Below, piece after piece: positions 52,438 through 61,999 of a DNA stretch of 64,000 nucleotides. The position numbers and the translations under genes are program-made. The notes under the pieces are model-generated. The model was not told where the DNA came from, ran no database searches, and saw only the letters and a list, made by a program, of their open reading frames with translations. Source of the DNA: Megalonaias nervosa. Lineage: Eukaryota; Mollusca; Bivalvia; Unionida; Unionidae. The stretch lies in assembly GCA_016617855.1 (NCBI GenBank), contig JAECUM010003309.1, positions 1 to 64,000 on the forward strand, read 5' to 3'. Numbering within the stretch: position 1 is the stretch's first letter; every line of letters begins with the position of its first letter.

Positions 52438-52881
52438 AGTGTGCTACTTCTTTTTCCCAAGCCTCGAAACCCCAACTTTTCCAGTCACGTACATCTTTCC
52501 AGTGAGGTTGTAAGTCACAAGCTACACACACATCATCGTACACATCTTCAGCACCTAAAAGTTGACGAATCTTTCTTTCCTGTAGAGGTCGAGAAGTATC
52601 GAGATGAAAGCGCAAGGCTTTTAACAGAACGAGTTTTTCGTGTGCATTTAAAGGGACACTTTCATGTTTTGGTTGGTATGTACTGTTCGTAAAGAGTCCA
52701 CATGGAATCGGCTGGTAATCAAAATCCCAGAAAGCAAGTCACTAAGACACACACTACACGTCGACCCCAATTCAATGGACACAGTTCTCGTAAAATGCGA
52801 TGGTAATCCTCCACCGTTTGAATATTGTCATTGATTTCCTTCCACGGAATCTGTTGTATCTCGAATGATAAATATCGTGGC
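52415..52881 (-). pseudogene. Hypothetical Element B protein (frameshifted)
   Basis: It starts at about 52881 (MPRYLSFEIQQIPWKEINDN, then VEDYHRILRELCPLNWGRR). The frame is lost near 52700. The C-terminal part reads LVLLKALRFHLDTSRPLQER, KIRQLLGAEDVYDDVCVACD and FEAWEKEVAHYAQDLSS. Mostly helical; no family named. A TATA-like tataaaat lies at about 52893-52900. It overlaps the next gene's start by 22 bp. Confidence 0.6.
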
Positions 52882-52895
52882 ATGGCAGTCCGATT

Positions 52896-53351
52896 TTATA
52901 CCTCTTTTTGTCGGAGGCAATAAGTGTACTTTCTGCACAGAGATGATCGTACTCCAGTGGCGAATCTAAATTGTTTAGTCAATAACTTGCACATCACATA
53001 CCGTTCAGAAGTTTCCTCTTGAACTAAGTTTACATTGTGTAAAAGATTTTGGTAACCCTCTAACTCTTCTTCTGGAATTCGTTGCAGTATGTCTACCTTG
53101 TAGTAAAAAGAATCAGTAACAAACCAATCCTTCTTGCATAGGGGTAGTTGAACAATGTCTGACCATTGGAACGCTTTCATCAGAATCAGTGCTCTTATAG
53201 CATTTAGGTACCAGTGGTTTAAACATTGGTGACGTAACGGATGCAGTTGTTCTTTGCGTTTCACTTGTATTTTGACCAACTCTCGGTAAATGCGTTCTCT
53301 CAACTCCACAGGCAAAGCACGAATGTTCTCTTGTAATGTATCCATGACCAT
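52896..53351 (-). CDS. F-box-like protein, copy 1
   Basis: The start ATG is at 53351 (MVMDTLQENIRALPVELRER); a TTG upstream is not used. The N-terminus IRALPVELRERIYRELVKIQ resembles the first helices of an F-box (LP-x-EL-x-x-x-I). The rest is helical and rich in Leu, Arg and Cys (CNHWYLNAIRAL-type stretches). F-box proteins couple SKP1-cullin ubiquitin ligases to targets, so a host-modulating role is possible but unproven. It is a paralogue of the next gene. Intact. Confidence 0.6.
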   Translation of the reverse strand: MVMDTLQENIRALPVELRERIYRELVKIQVKRKEQLHPLRHQCLNHWYLNAIRALILMKAFQWSDIVQLPLCKKDWFVTDSFYYKVDILQRIPEEELEGYQNLLHNVNLVQEETSERYVMCKLLTKQFRFATGVRSSLCRKYTYCLRQKEV

Positions 53352-53356
53352 GTCAG

Positions 53357-53669
53357 TCAAACACTTCTCCTACAGCGAAAGTGACGGATGTAGTGAGTAA
53401 TTTCTGGCCACTGCCATTCCAGGAAACGGTCAAGAATGTCATAAAAATCTTCCAATGTAAACGGTCTAAAGCGGAATATTCGGAAAAACGCACACTTGAT
53501 CCAGAGAAATCTGAATTGTTTGTTGACTTTTGTCAATTTCCTTTTGTGAATTTCTCGACATAAAAGTTCCTCAGTCACCAAATGAGATTTTGCTCTGACA
53601 AGTCCCTGCCAAATTTCCTTGTAGATCTTCTCTTGCAATTCGTTTGGTAATCTTTGAATATTATTTTTT
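53357..53669 (-). pseudogene. F-box-like protein, copy 2 (no ATG)
   Basis: NIQRLPNELQEKIYKEIWQG aligns with the N-terminus of copy 1, followed by RAKSHLVTEELLCREIHKRK and FRPFTLEDFYDILDRFLEWQ. The frame has no ATG upstream of the F-box-like segment, so the start codon was lost or lies on another exon. A short AT-rich promoter-like stretch precedes it (agtatttaaacccc). Confidence 0.58.
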
Positions 53670-53754
53670 AAATGGGGTTTAAATACTTATCTAGGTGTTG
53701 TCCAACGTTTGACTCCTAGCCAAGCTGGTTTCTTACACGACATGGTATACCGCT

Positions 53755-54117
53755 TCAATGACGAGATCCCACTAAAGGTAGGTAGTGACAATCCGGAGAC
53801 CATCGAGCATGTTCCAGGTAAGCGGAATCTTTCTTCTCCCACTCGTGAAGTGACACACCGCAACTGAAGCACTTGACTTTATCCGCTTCGCTCAAGTAGA
53901 TAAATCCGGCTCTGGCTAATACTTTGGGGGTAGGTCCTCCCAGATATTTAGGCCATTTTCCTCGGAAGGTATGCAATCGACTTTCAAAGTCACAGTATTC
54001 AGGCAAACACACAGGGAACGAATATTCGTCTTTCACAGGTTCATTTCGATGAGGGTACGCTGAAATCCGAAAGAGTTTACTCTGTTTTGGATGACATCCG
54101 TATGGTGGTAGCCGCAT
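53755..54117 (-). CDS. BIR-domain (inhibitor-of-apoptosis-like) protein
   Basis: The start is taken at 54117 (MRLPPYGCHPKQSKLFRISA) because further upstream the frame is only minisatellite translation. About 120 residues with a single BIR: ESRLHTFRGKWPKYLGG, then LARAGFIYLSEADKVKCFSC (first two Cys), HEWEKKDSAYLEHARWSPDC (His and Cys). These four are the zinc ligands. BIR proteins bind caspases or pro-apoptotic partners; in a virus this would delay host-cell death. No RING is present. It sits immediately inside the right TIR, transcribed away from it, the position of an accessory gene. Confidence 0.88.
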   Translation of the reverse strand: MRLPPYGCHPKQSKLFRISAYPHRNEPVKDEYSFPVCLPEYCDFESRLHTFRGKWPKYLGGPTPKVLARAGFIYLSEADKVKCFSCGVSLHEWEKKDSAYLEHARWSPDCHYLPLVGSRH

Positions 54118-54169
54118 GGTTTCATAATGACATCCACCATGACAACCAGTAAAGTGAAAAGGTGAACGA

Positions 54170-54880
54170 TGTGGATAGTAGATATGGTGTGGTTTTAATC
54201 TTCTCTTCCCGTCCGTGTGGATAGTAGATATGGTGTGTTTTATGCCTTCGCGTTCGTTTGTGTGGATATTGTACCTTTGTGTGGATAGTAGATATGGGTG
54301 TGTTTTATGCATTCGCGTTCATTTGTGTGGATAGTATATATGTTGTGTTTCATGCGTTCGCGTACGTTTGTGTGGATAGTAGATATGGTGTTTCTTCTTC
54401 TCTTCCCTTCTGTGTGGATAGCAGACACGGTGTGTTTTTTTTCTTCTCTTCCCTTATGTATGGATAGTATATATGGTGCATGGTGTGTTTTTTTCTTCTC
54501 TTCCCGTATGTGTGGATAGTATATATGGTGTGTTTTATGCGTTCGTGTACATTTGTGTGGACAGTAGATATGGTGTTTCTTCATCTCTTCCCTTCTGTGT
54601 GATAGTAGATATGGTGTGTTTTTATGTTCTCTTCCCGTCTGTGTGGATAGTATATATGGTGTGTTTTATGCGTTCGCGTTCGTTTGTGTTGATAGTATAT
54701 ATGGTGTGTTTTATGCGTTCGCGTATGTTTGTATGGATAGTAGATATGGTGTGTTTTTTCTTCTATTCCCTTCTGTGTGGATAGTATATATGGTGTGTTT
54801 TTCTTCTCTTCCCTTCTGTGTAAATAGTAGATATGGTGTGTTTTTTCTTTTCTCCCCTTCTGTGTGGATAGTATATAATA
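54170..54880. repeat. Minisatellite in the right TIR of Element B
   Basis: Inverse of the array at 35130-35770. Units on tgtgtggatagtagatatgg with either cttctcttcccttc or gttcgcgtacgttt variants; the count and order of variants differ from the left array. It separates the BIR gene from the divergently transcribed TIR gene. Confidence 0.94.
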
Positions 54881-54910
54881 TATGAAGTGAATGTAAGGGA
54901 TGTTTTCCTT

Positions 54911-54984
54911 CACGTCCGTGCTTCACGTATATAACTCAGTGCGGTCATCAGTCTGGCTACCCAGCGTTGACTAGTCAACACAAC
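54911..54984 (+). promoter_or_regulatory. TATA promoter and leader module (right TIR gene)
   Basis: cacgtccgtgcttcacg, TATATAA at 54928-54934, an initiator-like tcatcagtctgg at 54945-54956, then gctacccagcgttgactagt and the ATG at 54985. TATA to initiator spacing is about 22 nt, a little shorter than usual. Confidence 0.8.
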
Positions 54985-55509
54985 ATGGATCTGTTCAACG
55001 AACTGAAACACAGTTGGTACTGGATGGGTGATGCAGCCTATGTGGTGGAAAGGCTTGAGAAAGAATGGAGATATCCAGTTACGAAAGACTTTGTGACCAG
55101 TCAAGTCACCAGCCTGAAGGTAGCCAGGGATCTAGTGTTAGGCATGATAGAGGAGCAAGTAGAGAAATTAAGAGGCTTCATCCATCCTAAATATGTGAGT
55201 GTGGGAACATTGAAGGAGGCCCTTGATAATGTCATACAAGTGAGGTGTTTTTTGCAAGACATATCCAATTTCACCGAGTGGTCTTTTGTCCTGTGGGGAT
55301 TAGAGAAATTAAAGAAAGCTGAAGACATGAGGAGAAAGGTAATGGAAGAAGAGGTAAAGAAAATCAAAGAGACCTGGACAAAAGAGAGAAATGAGAAGGC
55401 AAACAGAAAGAGAAAAGAAGAGTTCGAGATACTGAACAACAACTGGATGAAAGTGCAAGAAAAATTTAGATCTATGGGACATCCTGACTGGATGCAAGAG
55501 AAGGAATAG
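54985..55509 (+). CDS. TIR-borne coiled-coil protein, intact right copy
   Basis: 174 residues. The ATG at 54985 (MDLFNELKHSWYWMGDAAYV) is chosen over the frame's earlier ATG at 54967 because it matches the start of the left copy and follows the leader. The helical body FVTSQVTSLKVARDLVLGMI and LRGFIHPKYVSVGTLKEALD is followed by a Lys/Glu coiled coil (KKIKETWTKERNEKANRKRK) and MGHPDWMQEKE. No family recognised. As part of the TIR it is present twice per element; only this copy is intact. It ends with a histone-type stem-loop at 55590-55605. Confidence 0.8.
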   Translation: MDLFNELKHSWYWMGDAAYVVERLEKEWRYPVTKDFVTSQVTSLKVARDLVLGMIEEQVEKLRGFIHPKYVSVGTLKEALDNVIQVRCFLQDISNFTEWSFVLWGLEKLKKAEDMRRKVMEEEVKKIKETWTKERNEKANRKRKEEFEILNNNWMKVQEKFRSMGHPDWMQEKE

Positions 55510-55589
55510 AAGAAAAAGAAGAAGAATTGAATCATACAGAAAGGGAGAACCTGGTGGAAGAAATGGAGAATATAGAAGAAGAACCCAAA

Positions 55590-55605
55590 GGCCCTTTTCA
55601 GGGCC
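55590..55605 (+). terminator. Histone-type 3' stem-loop (right TIR gene)
   Basis: GGCCCTTTTCAGGGCC, perfect 6-bp stem, TTTC loop, 80 nt after the stop codon. It is followed by tatctcgaaaagattt, the purine-rich downstream element. Same as the left copy at 34411-34426. Confidence 0.82.
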
Positions 55606-56024
55606 ACTCCTATATCTCGAAAAGATTTACTCTTTCTTGCCTAAGAAATTTTTTAATCTCTTATATAATTTAGGTATGATAGATTGATGTTCATCAATCT
55701 ATGGTTGTGTATATGTCTCTGTCTCTAGCCATGTTTCTATGTCTCTGTCTCGATTGTGTTTGTCCCTACCTAAGGTAGCCACGCGTATTCAGGTCAGCCA
55801 CTTGCAAAATTGTTGCCAGTACCGTGACGTCATCCCAACTAGTCGATTCCAATTATCGCTATACAGACACAATATTTTTTGTCGCTATACAGGCCCAGTG
55901 GGGTCTTGTAATGTATTTTCCCATTGTCGCTATAAATCTTGTCGCTATACAGACACGCGGGATGGGGTGTCTGTAATGTATTTTCCCATTATTGCTGTAT
56001 CGCCCCCCATTCACTACTTATACC

Positions 56025-59000
56025 AGTTCGTTCAAGATGTCTGTCATGGAAACGGAATACGAAATAGTCCCAAATACTAAAGCAAAAAGTCACTTTTGAC
56101 ATTATATTGGGCTGAAAGAAACGGAACTGATGATATTAGTAGTATAGATGCCGTGTGCAAGCCGTTAAGAATATGGTGTCAAATACAACCCAAATATATC
56201 CAATCTAACTTGGTATCTGTCTGAACATAAACTCTCGGAGTGCTCAAGTGAAGGTGTAAAGGCTATAGTTCCATCTTCGATTGCACAGTTAAAAAAATAC
56301 TGTGCCGATAGTGACAGACACATGATATTATATTCTCGAAGAACAGAGCATTTAGTGTCGTGAATAATTATGGTTTTAGGAATTTTAATGTGTTGGACAC
56401 GATATATAATCCCTCCTTTTTAATTGTACATGTAGTTACCTTTGTGCTGATACATTTACAAGTTACTTTCCGTTACAGTTGTCAAATTTCACTACATTCT
56501 TAGGCATATGTATGACTTTCTTTTTTTAAATATAGCATATCAGTTTACTATAATTTGTACTAGTTCTAACATTAAATATAAAAGTTTCAAATATCGCAAT
56601 AATATTGCTATATAACATGAATATCGCGATATATTGTGATACGGCTGAGGGCGTATCGTTGCAGTCCTAGATTTGACATGTTACCAATAATAGCTATCTT
56701 TTCTCCCCAAGTTCAACCAACCACAGCTCGTCTTGTATCTCCGTCTAACACCGGATGCTAAAAGCGGAGACGATTCCAGTTTGGATATATTGGAAAACCA
56801 AGACAATTATCTACTTTATTGAAAGTTTTGAATTTCTTATTCAAATGGTCAATTGATTGTTAAGAAATAACAATAATTATTCCTGTATTAATAGTCCGAT
56901 TTACTTGTGACTTCTGTTTGACTTCATACTAATTGCTAAATATCTTCAAAGTACGTTCTCGACACATTGTGAAATGAATACTTTTATCATATTGCATGAT
57001 ATTGCTTAACTGACAATTTCAATTGTCCTACTTCTGTAACATGAATTCTGCTGTTATAAAGAACCCCTTTGAATAGTAGTCCCAAGTGGAACTTTGCAGT
57101 ATTGTGATAAGGATGGATTTTCAAGGACTGGCTGAAGCGTGGTCAGCTGAATATCACTTGTAAACGAATTGCAGAGAAGATTTAATAATGCGTCTTTGTG
57201 TAATACATCTGCTCCATCATAATCACTCGAATCATGTTGTCCATGGAAGCTCCATACTACAGTTTGCTTCTTACGGATGTAACATTGCTGTTGATGGCAA
57301 AAGAAAGGCATCCAGATGTCAAAGGCATAATATAGTCTACTTGCTCACGGAAGATAGAACATAAATTTCTTTGCAGACTATCGCAATATGGAAATCTAGC
57401 GGCTAACATGAATCATCATGGCGTGCATTAGAGAATGCTGTAACATGTATAAGAGCATCAACTAGTTTAATGAATCAATAAATATATCTTGATCAGTATT
57501 GTCCTTATAGTATATTGGAAATGGTGATAGTCTTCTTGTCTTTAATATGCATTTTAACCATATTAACTTTAATTTTACACAGTGAGTGAAGTTGTCTCTT
57601 ACCATAAAACAATAATTGACCTTGACTGGGTGACAGATCAGTGACGACCTTAATATATCATTCAGAGGCAAACTATAAATGTGATTGTAGTCCAGTCCAG
57701 TAGAACCACGCCCTCTACTGCCAAACAATGTACAATCTTCATCCGATTTTTTCTAAAGGCGCAAACACATTCTGGAAGACCTCATTCTCAGTGGCAGCCC
57801 TGACTTCCCCTCCATGGTCATCACGTGAGTAGCCAATATTTACCAGAATGTTAAATAAAAACTTTGACACAGAGCGGTAGTACTGTTACGATTATTGTGT
57901 AGTTTGATAGACAAGCATAAAATGGTTTCTGAAAATTGATGGTAGGGGTGGGCGGGTGTTAAATAAAGAATAAATTTGATCACAATATTGTTGAACTCGA
58001 AACGTAAAAAGAAATAGTCTTAACGTTTCTACGAATTAATAATTTATACATTATTGTTTGAAAAAATTAAAAATGGAGTAATCTGAAGACAGTTTGAAGA
58101 TCCATTTCCAACTTTGACATATCTCAAACAAAAATGGTGAGGAAGGTTGTGCATACTTCCAGACGAATCGGTGGACGTGCAAGATAAAATAGTCTCCAAA
58201 CTAGAAACCGTAAACAGAATAGCCTCCCTCCACCCACCTTAGAGTATCAGTCATACCTTCACTCCCTGTCCTGAAACTCCATACCAATCCTATAAACAAA
58301 GCAATAATTAAATTAAGTGGTACTTTTGACCCCTAGATTTCTAGTGTTCTAGCTTCAAATTCATCATACTTTAAATATCAGCTTGAATGTAAATTAAAAA
58401 TATTTGACATATTTAGCGTTTGAAACTGGAATGATTCAAAAGAATATCTGATGTATTCAAAAGTTTGACAAATCTCAACCACATTATCTACACGCAGAAC
58501 AATTCCAAGCAAATTAATCCACGTTTCAAATATGTTACGTGATTGTCATTACACGTCCATCATGCGAAATATTCCATTGGATAATAAATGTTTCATAATG
58601 AGTTCTTATCAGTAATGTTTTACTGTAATGGCGAAATTGCTACTTTATTCACCTAAACAGATGAGGCAAAGTCTTTAGTTTACCGACCAAACGTCTTTTT
58701 TTTTTTTTTGTATACAAAGCTATATAAGGGTATAATGACAAATTTTAAGGACAAATATCCTGCCGGAGGCTCAGCTGTTGGCGTACAGTTGTCTTAGGAT
58801 GTGTTAGTCCGGGAACCGCAGAAACTAACTACACATGAAAAGCGATCTTTGAACCTCACATTTTCCAGCGAACGGCGATTACCTCGAACGAACTATACTC
58901 GAGATAATCATGCTATCATAATACTGACAGGAAATTGACAGCCGTTCCCTGACCTGGGAACTATAATTCGTACCTGCACTGAGAGCAAGATTTCGGTTAT

Positions 59001-60325
59001 GGAAGCAAGTCTCAATAATAATGATTTGCTTGTCTGCAGTAAATTGCCGTTCGCTGTAAAACCTAACTTGTATCTAAAGCATATACAAAAGTTAACTTCA
59101 ATAGTCATCAACTGTGATTTCTTTAGGACCACACCAATACCAATTTCAATGAATTTCTCTTGCGTTTTTTACTGGGCACACAATTTGGAGCATCATTTTT
59201 TGTGTCATGAAACAAATTTGATATTATATCCGCATAGTTTTGGCAATTTAACGTGTATTTGAGATCACTTTGGATACATCTGAGATATTTTAGAGACAAG
59301 AAAGAATATACAATATTGTGGCAGGAGCAAGAAGACGCCTTACACTCTCCACGTTTGCACAATCTTTTGATTATAATGATATAACCAGAATAAAATAGTG
59401 TTTTGTTTCAATGTGACATTACGCAGTTTGCATGAGAAGGACATTACATTAGTGTCTTTCTTGTACATCGAAAATATATTTAACAAATAAGAATCTTAAA
59501 GTAAACAATAATACTTAAAACACCATATAGTTAATATATTCTTATAACAACTTTTGCAAAAAAAGGACTTCGACATGTCTAAAAGCTGTTTTAGGAAACT
59601 TTGATTTTTGTCCACCATAAAATGACTAGCTTTAGAAATTCTCCTTACTCCTATTGTAAAGTCTCCAGTTCACTACAACCATCAAACCTCAGTTAAGCGA
59701 CGAACTTTCGTCAAGCTCTCTAAATTGTCAAAGTTCTACAGATCACTGTATACATGTATAAGGTACATCAGCTGTTGCCCCTCCGGGTGTGAATAAGATA
59801 CACATAATGTTGTGCATCAAGTTGTATATGAAAGATACAATGTAAAGCAATTTATTATCTGAGCACTACATAGGTCTATGACGCGTTTGTAGGGTAAAGC
59901 GCTATTGTATAATTTATAGGAGACAATAAAGACGAGGCTTTCCATTACAATTATGGAATTAGCATCATTCGTATATACGTTTAAGACTGCAATACCTTGC
60001 AAAAATAATTTTTAAAAAGCTAATTATGGGTGGTGTGTGTGTTCTGTTGCAACTGTCACAGTAACCATTTTGATTTTGCGTTTGTGAAGAAACACCCTAG
60101 CTGTGTCACATGTTATTTCGTCTGTGTGACTGTGCGGGCCAATCTTCAGATTCCATCTTTAGTTGTTAAATCTGCTTCACATGGTTGCAAATTTAAAAAT
60201 TAAAATCTAAATTGACAGCCACAACATTTTCGCTAGAAACGGGAAGACCGGCTCTTTCGTAAGCTCTTCTAGCCAAATTTGATCCAATTGATCCGTAAAA
60301 TCATCAACCACTGTTTGTGGAAATC
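56025..60325. other. Host non-coding stretch right of Element B
   Basis: No gene supported. It starts with unique sequence; the phrases atatcgcgatatattgtgat and gtatcgttgcagtcctag at about 56625-56670 mirror the left flank of Element B. Short minus-strand frames (57054-57311, 57462-57728, 59123-59362) have Cys residues but no clear domain or splice structure. Confidence 0.6.
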
Positions 60326-60326
60326 C

Positions 60327-60402
60327 ACCATCCTTGAGGATTTTAGCACACCATCTTTGAGGATTTTAGCACACCATCCTTGAGGATTTTAGTACACCAT
60401 TT
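60327..60402. repeat. Short tandem repeat, about 25 bp x 3
   Basis: Three near-identical copies of ccatccttgaggattttagc with small changes. It abuts the exon-like frame described next. Confidence 0.9.
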
Positions 60403-60560
60403 TGTCTTTATCCAGAGTGTTTTCGTGAACGATGCGGTAAATTGAAGTTGTTAGATTGTCCCTTCTCCGTATCGTTGAAGCCAATGTGACATGTTCTAGA
60501 TTCTCACAAGACAAAATCTTCTTTACACTGCAAGGATCTCCAAAACAGTCGTCATGACCC
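60403..60560 (-). CDS. Possible host exon, Cys-rich extracellular (lectin-like?)
   Basis: On the minus strand a tcatcatctttcag acceptor is followed by an open frame GHDDCFGDPCSVKKILSCEN and ASTIRRRDNLTTSIYR, closing with a stop near 60390. The FGDPC...C pattern resembles the end of a rhamnose-binding (SUEL) lectin domain. It lies downstream, in transcription order, of the membrane exon at 62782-62919, which does not fit one simple receptor, so it may belong to another gene or be a last exon of a splice form. Tentative. Confidence 0.4.
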
Positions 60561-60603
60561 TGAAAGATGATGATCGTGTTATGTTTCTTGAAACTGATCA
60601 AGC

Positions 60604-61941
60604 ATCTAAATATATTAGATAGGGAAGCAAACTGCTGATGTATGAAAACTTCTAAACTGTTTATTGTACGGAAAGTTATACTCTTGTAGAAATGATATCC
60701 ACCATTGGCAGATAATTATACGCAGCTAATTTGATTGGAAGACTACAAAGGTTAGAGTGTGAAATACTGTATAAAGATAAGATTGTCGAAGATAGCAAAC
60801 GATACGTTTAACCATGCATCAGATATCGGAAGTAAACGTTGCAATAGGTATATGATGATAATCAAAACATGAAGTAAGATATTACAAGTTATCATATTTT
60901 TATTTTGTCATGTTTGCATAAGAAAAGGAAATTGGATTGCTTCAGTAGTTAGTGCCGTTTGCAAGCAGTCTGCATCATCATTTTGCTTACAACTGAAAGA
61001 ATGATAATGATATTGTTATACTGAATCAATATCTAGGTGAAAGAGATCAGAAACTGAAATATTCATTAGTTCGGATCATATCATGTAATAGTCACAATTA
61101 GGGCAGATTGACGATTCTTTAGCATGACATAACTAGAGCATTGACGATTCTTTAGCATGACATAACTAGAGCACTGTATGAATAAAGTGATCTATATGAT
61201 TATTGATAAGAAGCGAATTTTTTGTGTCTCGCAATCATTCAACTTGACAAAAAAATTTTATAAGAAATGATAGCGTTTGGTGAAAAGATTAAATGAAGAA
61301 ATGCTATCAAAGTTATTCTAAGTATTCAGTGAGTCTGCAATGACATGTCTGGCATCAATCCAGCAATAGTGTTATAGTGTTAATACGTCAAAATGAAATA
61401 TGGCAAATGTAGCATAAAACTAACATCAATGCATCAATTAAGGTGAATCCATCATTACGGTGTCAGTTATTTGTGCACAGTGGGGAACATGTTTGGTACT
61501 AGTAGCAACAAACAAGTAATATTACCAATTGGTATGAAGAAATCAGATTGAGATGAATCGAGATGTATTGGTTCTTACTGCATCTAAATAGTGTTCATTT
61601 ACTGACGACAAAATATATCACTTATTTGTTTACAAAAAATATTTTACTCACATCAGTCCATCTCTTTCAGGCTGAGGAATGCTATCGGAATATAAAACAT
61701 AGTTATAATGTCAAGCAATGATGATTTAAGATAAACCTTATTAATCGTGCATCAGTCGTCTTCATTTAATGGTGCCCTCAAAATTTAAACAAAGTTTATG
61801 ACACCTTATTCTTTCTGTAGTAACACTATTAATAAATGGCCTCAATCTGCAGGATTCTTTTATACAAAAATTGCTCTTAAACAATCTAAGTTGACAAAAC
61901 GCAATGCGCATTGAGCAAATCAGCTTTAAACTATAGAGCGT

Positions 61942-61945
<4 letters not shown>
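60604..61945. other. Host non-coding stretch
   Basis: AT-rich unique sequence. A 31-bp phrase (gattgacgattctttagcat) is duplicated in tandem at about 61109-61172. No gene. Confidence 0.7.

Positions 61946-61988
<43 letters not shown>
61946..61988. repeat. (GT)n microsatellite
   Basis: Simple GT run directly before the first SINE of the palindromic cluster. Confidence 0.95.
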
Positions 61989-61991
<3 letters not shown>

Positions 61992-61999
61992 GGAGTTTT

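Larger units (their letters stand above)
33996..56018. mobile_element. Element B: Maverick/Polinton, 22.0 kb
   Basis: The ends are 5'-AGTACTGAAGGGGGGCGATA and, in reverse complement from the right, AGTAGTGAATGGGGGGCGAT. They are flanked by a perfect 6-bp target duplication TATACC (33990-33995 and 56019-56024). A 6-bp duplication and AG/CT ends are Polinton hallmarks. TIRs are about 1.8 kb. Genes present: integrase, A32-type ATPase, adenain-like protease, hexon, penton, pVI-like, membrane protein and several accessory genes. No polymerase is recognisable. The element is interrupted by a deleted LINE and carries many frameshifts. Confidence 0.95.
54170..56018 (-). repeat. Element B right terminal inverted repeat
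   Basis: Reverse complement of 33996-35770. It holds the minisatellite, promoter, intact coiled-coil gene and stem-loop, then the tip repeats and the end TTCACTACT, followed by target duplication TATACC at 56019-56024. Confidence 0.93.

Noticed and set aside
57054..57311. Minus-strand 85-codon frame with several Cys
   Set aside because: No recognisable domain, no clear splice sites and no ATG context; left as unsupported.
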